From an uncultured Luteitalea sp. (GTDB lineage: Bacteria; Acidobacteriota; Vicinamibacteria; Vicinamibacterales; Vicinamibacteraceae), in NCBI GenBank assembly GCA_934541105.1, contig CAKTDA010000006.1, forward strand, positions 290,695 through 354,694: a stretch of DNA of 64,000 nucleotides, read 5' to 3'. Position numbers and translations under genes: made by a program. Each line of letters starts with the position of its first letter. The first letter of the stretch is position 1. This document shows positions 52,101 to 58,899 of this stretch, one piece after another. The notes under the pieces were generated by a model. It was not told where the DNA came from and made no database searches. It saw nothing but the letters and a program-made list of their open reading frames with translations.

Positions 52101-53141
52101 CGCGGCGCCGACAACGGTGAGGACCCAGACCGTCGGCACGACGATTGGGTGCCGCCACGCGCCAAGTGCGCGCCACGACGCCGCGGCCATTGCGGCGGCG
52201 GCCGTGACGCCGAGCGGCCAGCCAAGACCGAACGCGGCGGCGTTCCACCAGGCGAACCACACGGGGCGCCTCGCCCACTGGTGCGTCGGCGGCCAGTCGT
52301 GCCCGGCCAGCATGTCGAGCGTCATGCGCATGTCGGCCAGCCACGTGGCCGACGGCCGGAGGCTCCACGCGCCGAACATGTCCGGGGCCAGCAGGCGGAC
52401 GACGACGGCGCCCGTGAGCACGAACAGCGCAAGCCAACGCCATGGCGCGCGCGTCGCGCCGGCGCGGGCGCTCCAGGCGGTCGTGGCGATCACCACTGCA
52501 GCCGGCACGGCAATCAGCGCGCCTGTGAGCTTGCAGGCCACGGCGGTGCCTGCCGCAAGCCCTGCGACCACTGCCGCCGTGCGGCTCGCACGTCGATGCA
52601 CGGCCGTGAGCGCCGCGATCGCCACGGTCGCACACGCCGTGAGCCAGGGATCAACGACGAAGAAGTGACTCTGCTGGATGGGCAGGACCGCGCACGCGTA
52701 GAGCGCCATCGCGAGCCACGCCACCGCCGACCCGAGAAAGCGCCGGCCGATCCAGCCGATCGCCAGCAGCGAGACGACGTCTGCCGCGGTGCCAAGCAGT
52801 CGGCCGAGCTGCGCCACGCGCGCTGCGCCGCCCACACCCGCGACGTCGGCGACCAGCCGCGTGAACGTGACGGGGAACAGGCCGTACGCGTGAAGGACGC
52901 GGGGCCGCGGATTGATCGGCGTGGTATCGCCCGCGACGTACGCCAGCAGCGAGGCGGGCGGTGCCGGCTTCGCCGTGACCATCGCGAGGTGACGCTCGTC
53001 GGGATGCAGCAGGGTGCCGCGATCCCAACGCAGGCCCTGCACGCGGAACACCAGCGCACACGCGACGACGAGCAGCGTCGCAAGGCACGCTGGCAGGGCC
53101 CGGCGCCGCGGCGCGCGTGCTACGCTTCTCGCGCCGGTCAC
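49155..53141 (-). CDS. fused GT39-like and DUF2298 (YYY) membrane protein
   Basis: The roughly 1328-residue protein fuses two GT-C-like halves. The N-terminal half has LLHPDERHLAMVTAKPAPP (catalytic-type Asp-Glu in the first loop), VLHAYGLFPVTFTRL and CKLTGALIAVPAAVV, as in family 39 mannosyltransferases. After a soluble region (about residues 430-630), the second half carries YYY motifs: GGEKPMDIAILSALVRADRF, ADPWFAGGALNYYWFGYLPV and EFPYFTFLFADLHAHML. About 25 helices are expected. The GTG at 53141 was chosen (GTG 53159 is possible); neither has a clear ribosome binding site. It is divergent from the PqqD gene with under 20 bases between starts. Confidence 0.75.
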   Translation of the reverse strand: MTGARSVARAPRRRALPACLATLLVVACALVFRVQGLRWDRGTLLHPDERHLAMVTAKPAPPASLLAYVAGDTTPINPRPRVLHAYGLFPVTFTRLVADVAGVGGAARVAQLGRLLGTAADVVSLLAIGWIGRRFLGSAVAWLAMALYACAVLPIQQSHFFVVDPWLTACATVAIAALTAVHRRASRTAAVVAGLAAGTAVACKLTGALIAVPAAVVIATTAWSARAGATRAPWRWLALFVLTGAVVVRLLAPDMFGAWSLRPSATWLADMRMTLDMLAGHDWPPTHQWARRPVWFAWWNAAAFGLGWPLGVTAAAAMAAASWRALGAWRHPIVVPTVWVLTVVGAASLHLVATMRYLLPAYPAACLVAAWFLVAVVGRASARGAMARRAALALVAVVVAGTAAWAVAFTHVYRELHPRLHASRWIYDNVPAGATIAVEHWDDALPLQAGSVSTPERYRIVTLPVTDADTPAKREVLLALLDRADYVVLSSDRHAGSLVRLPERFPMMVHYYDGLADGSLGFALEREVAVQPRLGAFVVDDRHADEAFSVYDHPRVRIFRRTAAWSVGRARDRLDVDDWSGVLPLTARQASAAPNLLMLQAGRQEGLASEGTWHRNSGSSGRFDATPPTGRGAVLRWLGVMAIVTVSALPICLRIFAHAWLRGALVAPVLGLCWIACATWFWGTFAPWPVTRGVIAGACAALAAISWGAAWPVRRALVRWLRVESIPLLTAVAWLATLGAFALLLRWMNPDLWHPTLGGEKPMDIAILSALVRADRFPVADPWFAGGALNYYWFGYLPVALLCRLTGVEPAVAYNLAVPTWWVLTTAVAAVVGGTLARALVPSVRPGIAAFGAGVTATLLGNLAQVAVVVRGTLTSIPEWEWFWTASRAIPTPAGEVAPITEFPYFTFLFADLHAHMLSMPMLLAGVLAATLVGIDSAGMNDARSRSRIALLGVGGWLLGLLSATNPWDVPVLAAVMAAAVVLAAFWESPLDAWPTQARRAVVSLLGVATVAVLTARPFWLYYGAPAGGVALWRGAKTPLVDWLILWTPFVAPLGLAVLVAWRARVVHPLTRAQVWLGMLLAIGLALLMGVEVAVVRGDVGRMNTVFKTYLAVWLLWSPAVAAAIAVVHARWAGTRRRRLLHVATTCLAIGMLTYPLTATGPRLATRMSGEAPRSLDGRAFLRYAVLLHDDIELPLAEDALAIDWLLDNVTGTPIVMEAQADQYGWGGRISAHTGLPTILGWTWHARQQRMGLPVQMIARRRRHVRDFYTTRDAADANRIASRYGVTYVVVGRLEQAMYPREGLARLASDPAWERVFTAGATAIYRRR

Positions 53142-53159
53142 CGGCGCCCGTTCCCGCAC

Positions 53160-53468
53160 ATGGTCCCGATGCTCACTCCAGGCGTGCGCCTCGTTGCGCG
53201 ACCCGACGTCCTCGGCAGCGATGTCGGCGACCAGGCCAGCATCCTGCTCGATCCGGTGGGCGGACGGTACTTCAGCATCGAAGGCGCGGGCATGACGGTC
53301 TGGGCAGCACTGGCTGCGCCATCGACTGTGGCGTCGCTCTGTGCACGGGTCCAGGCCGAGTACGCCGTGGATCATGCCACGTGCGAACGCGACGTCGTCG
53401 CGCTGCTCGAAGACCTGATCGATCGCGGCCTGGTGCAGGTGGTCGACGATACGCCCGGGGCGGATTGA
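53160..53468 (+). CDS. PqqD-family leader-peptide-binding protein (lasso B1-like)
   Basis: The 102-residue protein has the PqqD/RRE winged-helix layout. LTPGVRLVARPDVLGSDVGD leads into the beta hairpin ASILLDPVGGRYFSIEGAGM. Helices TVWAALAAPSTVASLCARVQ, AEYAVDHATCERDVVALLE and DLIDRGLVQVVDD follow. In lasso and other RiPP clusters this domain holds the leader peptide for the processing enzymes. It starts an operon with the B2 peptidase (next gene 2 bases on) and a nucleotidyltransferase. A Met at 53169 is an alternative start. Its partner is probably the leader at 45208-45363, about 8 kb away. Confidence 0.85.
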   Translation: MVPMLTPGVRLVARPDVLGSDVGDQASILLDPVGGRYFSIEGAGMTVWAALAAPSTVASLCARVQAEYAVDHATCERDVVALLEDLIDRGLVQVVDDTPGAD

Positions 53469-53469
53469 G

Positions 53470-53862
53470 GTGCGACCGCGCCTCTCACGCGTGCTGCTGA
53501 CGATTGCCGTCGTCGGCGGCGTGCGGCTGCTGCTCTCCACGACGTCCTTCACACGCACGGAGCACCTGCTGGCCAGGGCGCGCCGGCTCCGGCCCGGCAT
53601 GAGCGCGGAGGCGCCGGAACGAACCGCTGCGCGCGTGGCGCGCGTCGCGCGCGCGGTGCCATGGGCATCCTGCCTGACGCAGGCTCTCGCCACGCGGCTG
53701 CTCCTGGCATGGCAGGGTCTTGACGCCGCCGTTCGCTACGGCGCACGCCGCGACGGCGACGCGCTTGTCGCGCATGCGTGGGTCGAGATCGACGGCCGTT
53801 CGCTCGACGCGTCGTCGACGGCGTACAGGCGCCTGCGTCCCGTGAGCGCGGGACATGACTGA
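53470..53862 (+). CDS. lasso peptide biosynthesis B2-like leader peptidase
   Basis: The 130-residue protein (GTG at 53470) has the transglutaminase-like B2 fold. The conserved core PWASCLTQALATRLLLAWQG supplies the nucleophile C68, LVAHAWVEIDGRSLD supplies H102 and D113, completing a Cys-His-Asp triad. An N-terminal hydrophobic helix (LLTIAVVGGVRLLLS) is present, as in many B2 proteins. B2 cleaves the leader from a precursor held by the PqqD partner. It lies 2 bases after the PqqD gene and overlaps the nucleotidyltransferase by 8 bases. No lasso cyclase is found in the window. Confidence 0.87.
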   Translation: MRPRLSRVLLTIAVVGGVRLLLSTTSFTRTEHLLARARRLRPGMSAEAPERTAARVARVARAVPWASCLTQALATRLLLAWQGLDAAVRYGARRDGDALVAHAWVEIDGRSLDASSTAYRRLRPVSAGHD

Positions 53863-54982
53863 GGCGTTCGCCGACAGGCTCGTCGCGCTTGCCGTGCCGG
53901 GCGTCCCGCAGGACGACGCGGCTGCGCACGACGCGGTGGTCCGGCTCGTCTACGAGCAGGGACTGCTCGCATGGGCGCACGACGTCGCCGGCGCTCGGGG
54001 CTGGCCGTCGGCGCTGCAGGCTCGTCTCGGCCGCGCCCGCGTCGAGGCCACCCGGCGGGCGCTCGCGCAGGTCGCGCTGCTCGCCACGCTGACGCGTCGT
54101 GCCGAGGCTGCGGGCGCACCACTGCTCGCGCTCAAGGGCGTGGCCCTCTCGATCGCCCTCCATGGCGACCCCGCGCGGCGGCACGCGGCCGACCTCGACG
54201 TGCTCGTCGCACCGCGCGACATCGGGTTCGTCGTCACGGCACTCCGCGATCTCGGGTTCACGCCCGATGCGCCGTGGCAGCAGGGGTCCGCGGACGACTT
54301 CCTGCGCTGGGCGCCGCTCCACCACGAGTTCGTGTTCCGGGACAGCGGCGGACAGCTCGTCGAGGTCCACACGCGCCTGACGGGTCCGCTCATGGGCCGC
54401 AGTCGATCGGTGGATGCCCTCTGGCAGGACCGCCTGTCGCTCAGTGTCGGCGGCAAGGCCGTGGCCATGCCGTCGCTCGAGGACACCGCACCACACCTGG
54501 CCGTGCACGGCTTCTGCCACGGCTGGGAGCGGCTCGCCTGGATTGGCGACATCGCCGTGCTGGCCACGCGCGACGACATGGACTGGGATCGTGCGCGAGC
54601 GCTTGCCGCGTCATTGCGGTGCCGCACGGCACTCGACGCGTCGCTGCTCGTGGCTCACGAGCTGTTCGACACGAACGTGCCGCATGGGGTGGATGGGCGC
54701 GCACGGCGTGCCGCACGCGCCGTCGTGACGCGCATCGGGCGCGGCCAGCTGGCGCCGCCGCTTGCCGGGTGGCTCGGCGACCACTTCCGCAGCAAGGACG
54801 GCTGGAACGACGCCGCGCGTCACGCGTGGCGGCTCTGGTGGACTCCCGCGATCACCGACGCCGCGCCGGGGCAATGGCCGCCGCCGTGGCTGGCACTCGC
54901 GTGGCGCCGGCCGCTGCGATTGCTCGCGGCCCACGTCGGCCGCCGGACTGTGTCACGCAGTCGGGCCGGTACCGGCCCCTGA
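53855..54982 (+). CDS. NTP_transf_5 nucleotidyltransferase of a RiPP cluster
   Basis: The 375-residue protein matches PF14907. The nucleotidyltransferase core is LLALKGVALSIALHGDPARR (90-109) followed by HAADLDVLVAP with the metal-binding D113 and D115, then VEVHTRLTG and AVHGFCHGWERLAWIGDIAVL. This family is common in lasso peptide clusters with kinase genes; in the pseudomycoidin system a related enzyme modifies the phosphorylated peptide. It overlaps the B2 gene by 8 bases. It would transfer a nucleotide or other group to the peptide from 45 kb, which is inference. Confidence 0.85.
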   Translation: MTEAFADRLVALAVPGVPQDDAAAHDAVVRLVYEQGLLAWAHDVAGARGWPSALQARLGRARVEATRRALAQVALLATLTRRAEAAGAPLLALKGVALSIALHGDPARRHAADLDVLVAPRDIGFVVTALRDLGFTPDAPWQQGSADDFLRWAPLHHEFVFRDSGGQLVEVHTRLTGPLMGRSRSVDALWQDRLSLSVGGKAVAMPSLEDTAPHLAVHGFCHGWERLAWIGDIAVLATRDDMDWDRARALAASLRCRTALDASLLVAHELFDTNVPHGVDGRARRAARAVVTRIGRGQLAPPLAGWLGDHFRSKDGWNDAARHAWRLWWTPAITDAAPGQWPPPWLALAWRRPLRLLAAHVGRRTVSRSRAGTGP

Positions 54983-55003
54983 GCGACGACGCGGCTCCGG
55001 CGC

Positions 55004-57163
55004 TCAGCGCACTCCCGCTGCCTGGAACCGTGACGTCAGCGCGCCCACGGTGACGGTGATGGGTCCCGTTGCCGCCTGTCGCACGCCCTCCGCATCGACG
55101 ATGCCGAGCGGCTCGGCATCGAGGGGCAGGCTCACGCGCGTGGAGGCGCCGGCGTCGAGCGTCACCCGTGCGAACGCCGCGAGCGCCTTTCGCGGCGCCG
55201 CTCCTCCCGCGCCCCCGTGCGTCACGAAGGCAAGCACCACATCGTCGCCGCGACGACGGCCGGTGTTCGTGACCGTGAGCGACATCACCGGCGGTGCGCC
55301 TGGCGTGCCTGCTGGATCGATCTCCAGAGCGTCGTACCTGAACGTCGTGTAGCTGCGACCGTGACCGAAGGACCAGAGCGGCTCGCCTGAGAAGTACCGG
55401 TACGTCCGCTCGCGCATCGAGTAGTCGTCGAATGGCGGAAGGTCGCTCGTCGCGGCGTAGAACGTGAGCGGGAGGCGGCCTCCGGGATCTGCGCCGCCGA
55501 AGAGGACGTCCGCGACCGCGCCGCCGCCCTCACCGCCGGGGTACCAGGCCACGAGGATCGCGTTGGCCCGCGCCTTGATCGTCGGGATCGCCTGCGCGCT
55601 GCCGCCCGTGAGCACGACGACGAGCGGCTTGCCGGCGGCCGCGACTTCGTCGAACAGCTGGAGCTGCGCGGCGGGCAGCTCGATCGCGCGGCGGTCACCG
55701 CCCGGATTGCTCTTGTCCTCCCCTTCCTCGCCTTCCTGCCGGGGCGTGAGGCCGAGCACCAGCACGACGGCGTCGCTTGCACGCGCCGCGTCAACGGCCT
55801 CGCGACGAGCCTCGGGCGTGCCTCGCGTGACGTCGCTGCCACGCACGCCCATGACGACGCCTCCGCGCGCCGCAGCGGCCCGCCTCACGCCCTCGAGGAT
55901 CGTGATGGGCGCCGATGGGGTGCCGTTGTAGTTGCCGACGAGCGCGTCGATGTCGTCGGCCGTCGGGCCGATGACCGCCAGTCGCTTCAGCCCCGGGGCA
56001 AGCGGCAGGACGCCATCGTTCTCGAGCAGGACGAGCGACTTCGTGGCGACCTCGCGGTTGAGCGCCCTGTGTGCCCGCGAGTCGTTCACCGAGTACGGGA
56101 TCCGTGCGTAGGCAACACGCTCCTGCGGATCGAACAGCCCGAGCCGCATCCGCGCGGTGAACAGCCGCGACACGGCGCGGTCGATCTCGGCCTCGGTGAT
56201 CAGCCCGCGCTGCACGGCGGCCGTGAGTCGGCGGAAGTCGCTGCCGCACTCGAGGTCGGTGCCGGCCTTCACGGCCTGCGCCGAGGCCACCGCGGCGTCC
56301 GCCGAGTAGCGGTGCCGCTTCCACATGTCGTTGATCGCGCCGCAGTCGGTGACGACGTAGCCATCGAATCCCCAGCGGGCGCGGAGGAGTTCGTCGAGCA
56401 GCGCGCGGTTGCCGCTCACCGGCACGCCGTCCACCGCGTTGTAGGCGGTCATCACCGACAACACGCCGCCGTCACGGACTGCACGCTCGAAGTGCGGCAG
56501 GTACGTGTCGGCCATGTCGCGGGCCGTCGCCCTCGCATCGAACGTGTGCCGGTCTGCTTCCGGACCGCTGTGTACGGCGTAGTGCTTCGCCGTGGTGATG
56601 GTCTTGAGGTACGTCGGGTCGTCACCCTGCATGCCGCGGATGAACGCCACGGCCATGCGGCCCGTGAGCACCGGGTCCTCGCCGTAGGTCTCGTGGCCGC
56701 GCCCCCAGCGCGGGTCGCGGAAGATGTTGATGTTTGGCGAGAAGAACGTCAGGCCCTGGTAGCGGCCGCGCTGGCCCTGGCGCACGAACTCGTGGTGCTT
56801 CGCGCGGGCCTCGTCGCTGATGGCGGTGGCCACGCGCTGCATGAGCGGCTCGTCGAACGTCGCGGCCAGGCCAATCGCCTGCGGGAACACCGTGGCGACA
56901 CCGGCGCGCGCCACGCCGTGGAGTGCCTCGTTCCACCAGCCGTACGCAGGGACGCCGAGGCGGTCGATGGCCGGCGCCTGATCCATCATCTGGCCGACCT
57001 TCTCCTCGAGCGTCATGCTGCCGACGAGTGCGGCGACGCGTTCGGCAACGGGACGCTCCGGGTCGAACCAGGGGCGATCGCCGCCGGGCCGCTGCGCGTG
57101 GAGCGTCAGCGTCGCCGCCGTGCAGGCGGCCGTCATCACGCAGGCGATTCGCAAGGGCTTCAC
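55004..57163 (-). CDS. secreted GH3 glycosidase (beta-xylosidase/beta-glucosidase type)
   Basis: The 719-residue protein has a signal peptide (MKPLRIACVMTAACTAATLTLHA), a GH3 N-terminal barrel (about 45-330), a GH3 C-terminal sandwich (about 370-590) and a fibronectin-III-like domain (about 625-715). Motifs are YGWWNEALHGVARAG, NINIFRDPRWGRGHETYGEDP and the nucleophile D273 in GYVVTDCGAIND. WWNEALHG and TYGEDP are typical of xylan 1,4-beta-xylosidases. It overlaps the DinB gene start by 4 bases (ATGA). Exported, acting on plant polysaccharides, likely. Confidence 0.92.
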   Translation of the reverse strand: MKPLRIACVMTAACTAATLTLHAQRPGGDRPWFDPERPVAERVAALVGSMTLEEKVGQMMDQAPAIDRLGVPAYGWWNEALHGVARAGVATVFPQAIGLAATFDEPLMQRVATAISDEARAKHHEFVRQGQRGRYQGLTFFSPNINIFRDPRWGRGHETYGEDPVLTGRMAVAFIRGMQGDDPTYLKTITTAKHYAVHSGPEADRHTFDARATARDMADTYLPHFERAVRDGGVLSVMTAYNAVDGVPVSGNRALLDELLRARWGFDGYVVTDCGAINDMWKRHRYSADAAVASAQAVKAGTDLECGSDFRRLTAAVQRGLITEAEIDRAVSRLFTARMRLGLFDPQERVAYARIPYSVNDSRAHRALNREVATKSLVLLENDGVLPLAPGLKRLAVIGPTADDIDALVGNYNGTPSAPITILEGVRRAAAARGGVVMGVRGSDVTRGTPEARREAVDAARASDAVVLVLGLTPRQEGEEGEDKSNPGGDRRAIELPAAQLQLFDEVAAAGKPLVVVLTGGSAQAIPTIKARANAILVAWYPGGEGGGAVADVLFGGADPGGRLPLTFYAATSDLPPFDDYSMRERTYRYFSGEPLWSFGHGRSYTTFRYDALEIDPAGTPGAPPVMSLTVTNTGRRRGDDVVLAFVTHGGAGGAAPRKALAAFARVTLDAGASTRVSLPLDAEPLGIVDAEGVRQAATGPITVTVGALTSRFQAAGVR

Positions 57164-57648
57164 GATTCGCCGTCCCTGGGACCGCGCGTCCCCGCCTGGA
57201 TCTGCCGTATCGCGCCGAGGTGATACGCGAGATGCGCGACGCTCCCGACGACCCCGTTGAGCTCGACGTCCGACATGTCGCGGGGTGTCGCCAGTGCGGC
57301 AAGCCAGCCGTCAACCTGCGTGCGCAAATCCGCACGCAGGTGCGTCCACTCGCTCTCGGACACGTCGCCGAGCCTCCAGGCAGCGCCCCAGTCCGCAGAC
57401 TCGAACGGGTTCTCGCCTGCAGCCCAGCGGTTCAGGAGCGACAGCCCATACGACAGGTGCGCGACATGCGCGGCAATGGAGGCGCCGCCGGATGCCGACG
57501 TCGACGCCTCGCGGGGCGTCAGTCGATCGAGGGACGCGATCAGCCCCGCGTCGCCCGGATTCAGCACGAAGCCGCCCGTGAGTGCCGTGCCGTATGTCAG
57601 TTCGCGCAGCAGTGCCTCGAGACTCGTGAACAGATCGACGCGTGGCAT
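57160..57648 (-). CDS. DinB-family protein
   Basis: The 162-residue protein (ATG at 57648) is a DinB/YfiT-like four-helix protein with SIAAHVAHLSYGLSLLNRW and VVGSVAHLAYHLGAIRQI, which supply the three metal-binding His residues of the family. It probably binds a metal and transfers thiols or acts as a hydrolase; substrate unknown. Its stop overlaps the GH3 start (ATGA), so the pair is coupled. An XRE gene lies upstream, 110 bases away. Confidence 0.8.
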   Translation of the reverse strand: MPRVDLFTSLEALLRELTYGTALTGGFVLNPGDAGLIASLDRLTPREASTSASGGASIAAHVAHLSYGLSLLNRWAAGENPFESADWGAAWRLGDVSESEWTHLRADLRTQVDGWLAALATPRDMSDVELNGVVGSVAHLAYHLGAIRQIQAGTRGPRDGES

Positions 57649-57758
57649 CCGGCGACTGTAGCCGCCGCGACCCGTCGCGGCAAACCGAAACGCGAAGGGC
57701 CGGATCCGGGCAACGATTCCGCGCGCCGCAAGTCGTGATGGCGCGACGGCGCGACGCG

Positions 57759-58712
57759 TCACGATCGTCCGCTGACGTCATCGTCGAACACGGAATCGTC
57801 GTCCGCGTCGAGATCGGACTCCCCTGCCGCGAGCACGTGCAGGAGCGGCATCTGCAACAGCGCGACCCTCTCTGCCGGATAGTAGTGCCGCCCCTCATCG
57901 TCGATCCGGAGCACCCGGGGCGCGGTCCCGTGCTCGATTCCGACGAGCAGTTCCCACAGGTGCACCGGTGCCATCGATGCCGGCCCGGGCGTCGTGCCGT
58001 CCGCAAGCCACAGCGTGGCGTCGCGGGTCATGCGGACGAGCGTCTCGCGATCCCACCCCTGCGTCGCCACGGCTTCGCGCACGACGGCGACGAGCGTGGA
58101 CGGGATGGATGCGTCCGGCTCCGCGTCGGCGACGAGATGGCCGTCGAGCACGCGGTAGAAGTCGAGCGGAATCCCCGCGTCCTCGCCCCAGCGCACGTCC
58201 CAGTCGGCGCGTGGACGATCCGCCTCGCGTTCGAGCAGGCAGACCTTGGTGACGTTGGCGACTTTGACGGCCACCAGCCTGTTGTCCAGGCTCGCAAACG
58301 TGAGCCATCCAGCCTGGCCCGCATCGAGGAGGCGAGCGATCCGCCGGGCGTGGAGTTCGTTGATGGGAAACCACCGGCTCTTTGCGTGCCCCGGCAGGAG
58401 CACGCCCGCATGCCCCCAGAGCGGCTCCTGCGCTCCCCCCGACAGCAGCCCGTACGTCGTCGGTGAGTGGCGCGTCGAGGGTGGGGCTCCACCGACGAGC
58501 GCGTCCACGGTCGTGGCGAAGATCATCGCCAGCTCGCGAAGGGTCGCGACGTTGGGTTCGGCCTTGCCCGCCTCCCAGCGGGCCACCGTCTGCTGCGTCG
58601 TTCCGAGCGCCCGCGCCAGCTCGTCCTGGGTGAGGCGCGCCGCGAGTCGTCGTTCCCTGAGCGTGTCCAGCGCCAACCTCCCGAGGGTTACTTTCCCTGC
58701 ACTATCGCGCAC
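57759..58712 (-). CDS. XRE-family transcriptional regulator with large C-terminal region
   Basis: The 317-residue protein starts at a GTG at 58712. Its XRE helix-turn-helix is at residues 24-72: AARLTQDELARALGTTQQTV, ARWEAGKAEPNVATLRELA, MIFATTVDALVGG. The remaining 240 residues form a regulatory region with PINELHARRIARLLDAGQAG and an acidic tail (DLDADDDSVFDDDVSG); I do not recognise this domain. It is divergent from the radical SAM gene. Two near-identical 14-base boxes in the gap could be its binding sites. Confidence 0.75.
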   Translation of the reverse strand: MRDSAGKVTLGRLALDTLRERRLAARLTQDELARALGTTQQTVARWEAGKAEPNVATLRELAMIFATTVDALVGGAPPSTRHSPTTYGLLSGGAQEPLWGHAGVLLPGHAKSRWFPINELHARRIARLLDAGQAGWLTFASLDNRLVAVKVANVTKVCLLEREADRPRADWDVRWGEDAGIPLDFYRVLDGHLVADAEPDASIPSTLVAVVREAVATQGWDRETLVRMTRDATLWLADGTTPGPASMAPVHLWELLVGIEHGTAPRVLRIDDEGRHYYPAERVALLQMPLLHVLAAGESDLDADDDSVFDDDVSGRS

Positions 58713-58812
58713 TCGTTATATGTGTGCAAGAACACGCTCAACGAGTCGGCCGACAGGTCGGTTTGAGTGTCGCATCTTACTCTTTCAACGTGTGCGGTAC
58801 TCGTTTATCGTG
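58711..58812. promoter_or_regulatory. paired direct repeats between XRE gene and radical SAM gene
   Basis: ACTCGTTATATGTG (58711-58724) and ACTCGTTTATCGTG (58799-58812) agree at 11 of 14 positions. They lie 88 bases apart, one at the XRE start and one upstream of the radical SAM gene. The 187-base gap is more AT-rich than its surroundings. This is the expected place for autoregulation by the XRE protein; other elements there are not recognisable. Confidence 0.4.
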
Positions 58813-58899
58813 TTATCACCGGGCTGTCCGTCCGGCCGTGTAACCCTTCCACCTCTGTGTGGATTCCGGACCCAGAGGTGACGGCAGGCGCCTCGAAAG

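Noticed and set aside
49350..53468. Long plus-strand frame leading into the PqqD gene
   Set aside because: Only the last about 100 residues match PqqD; the rest is the shadow of the membrane fusion gene.
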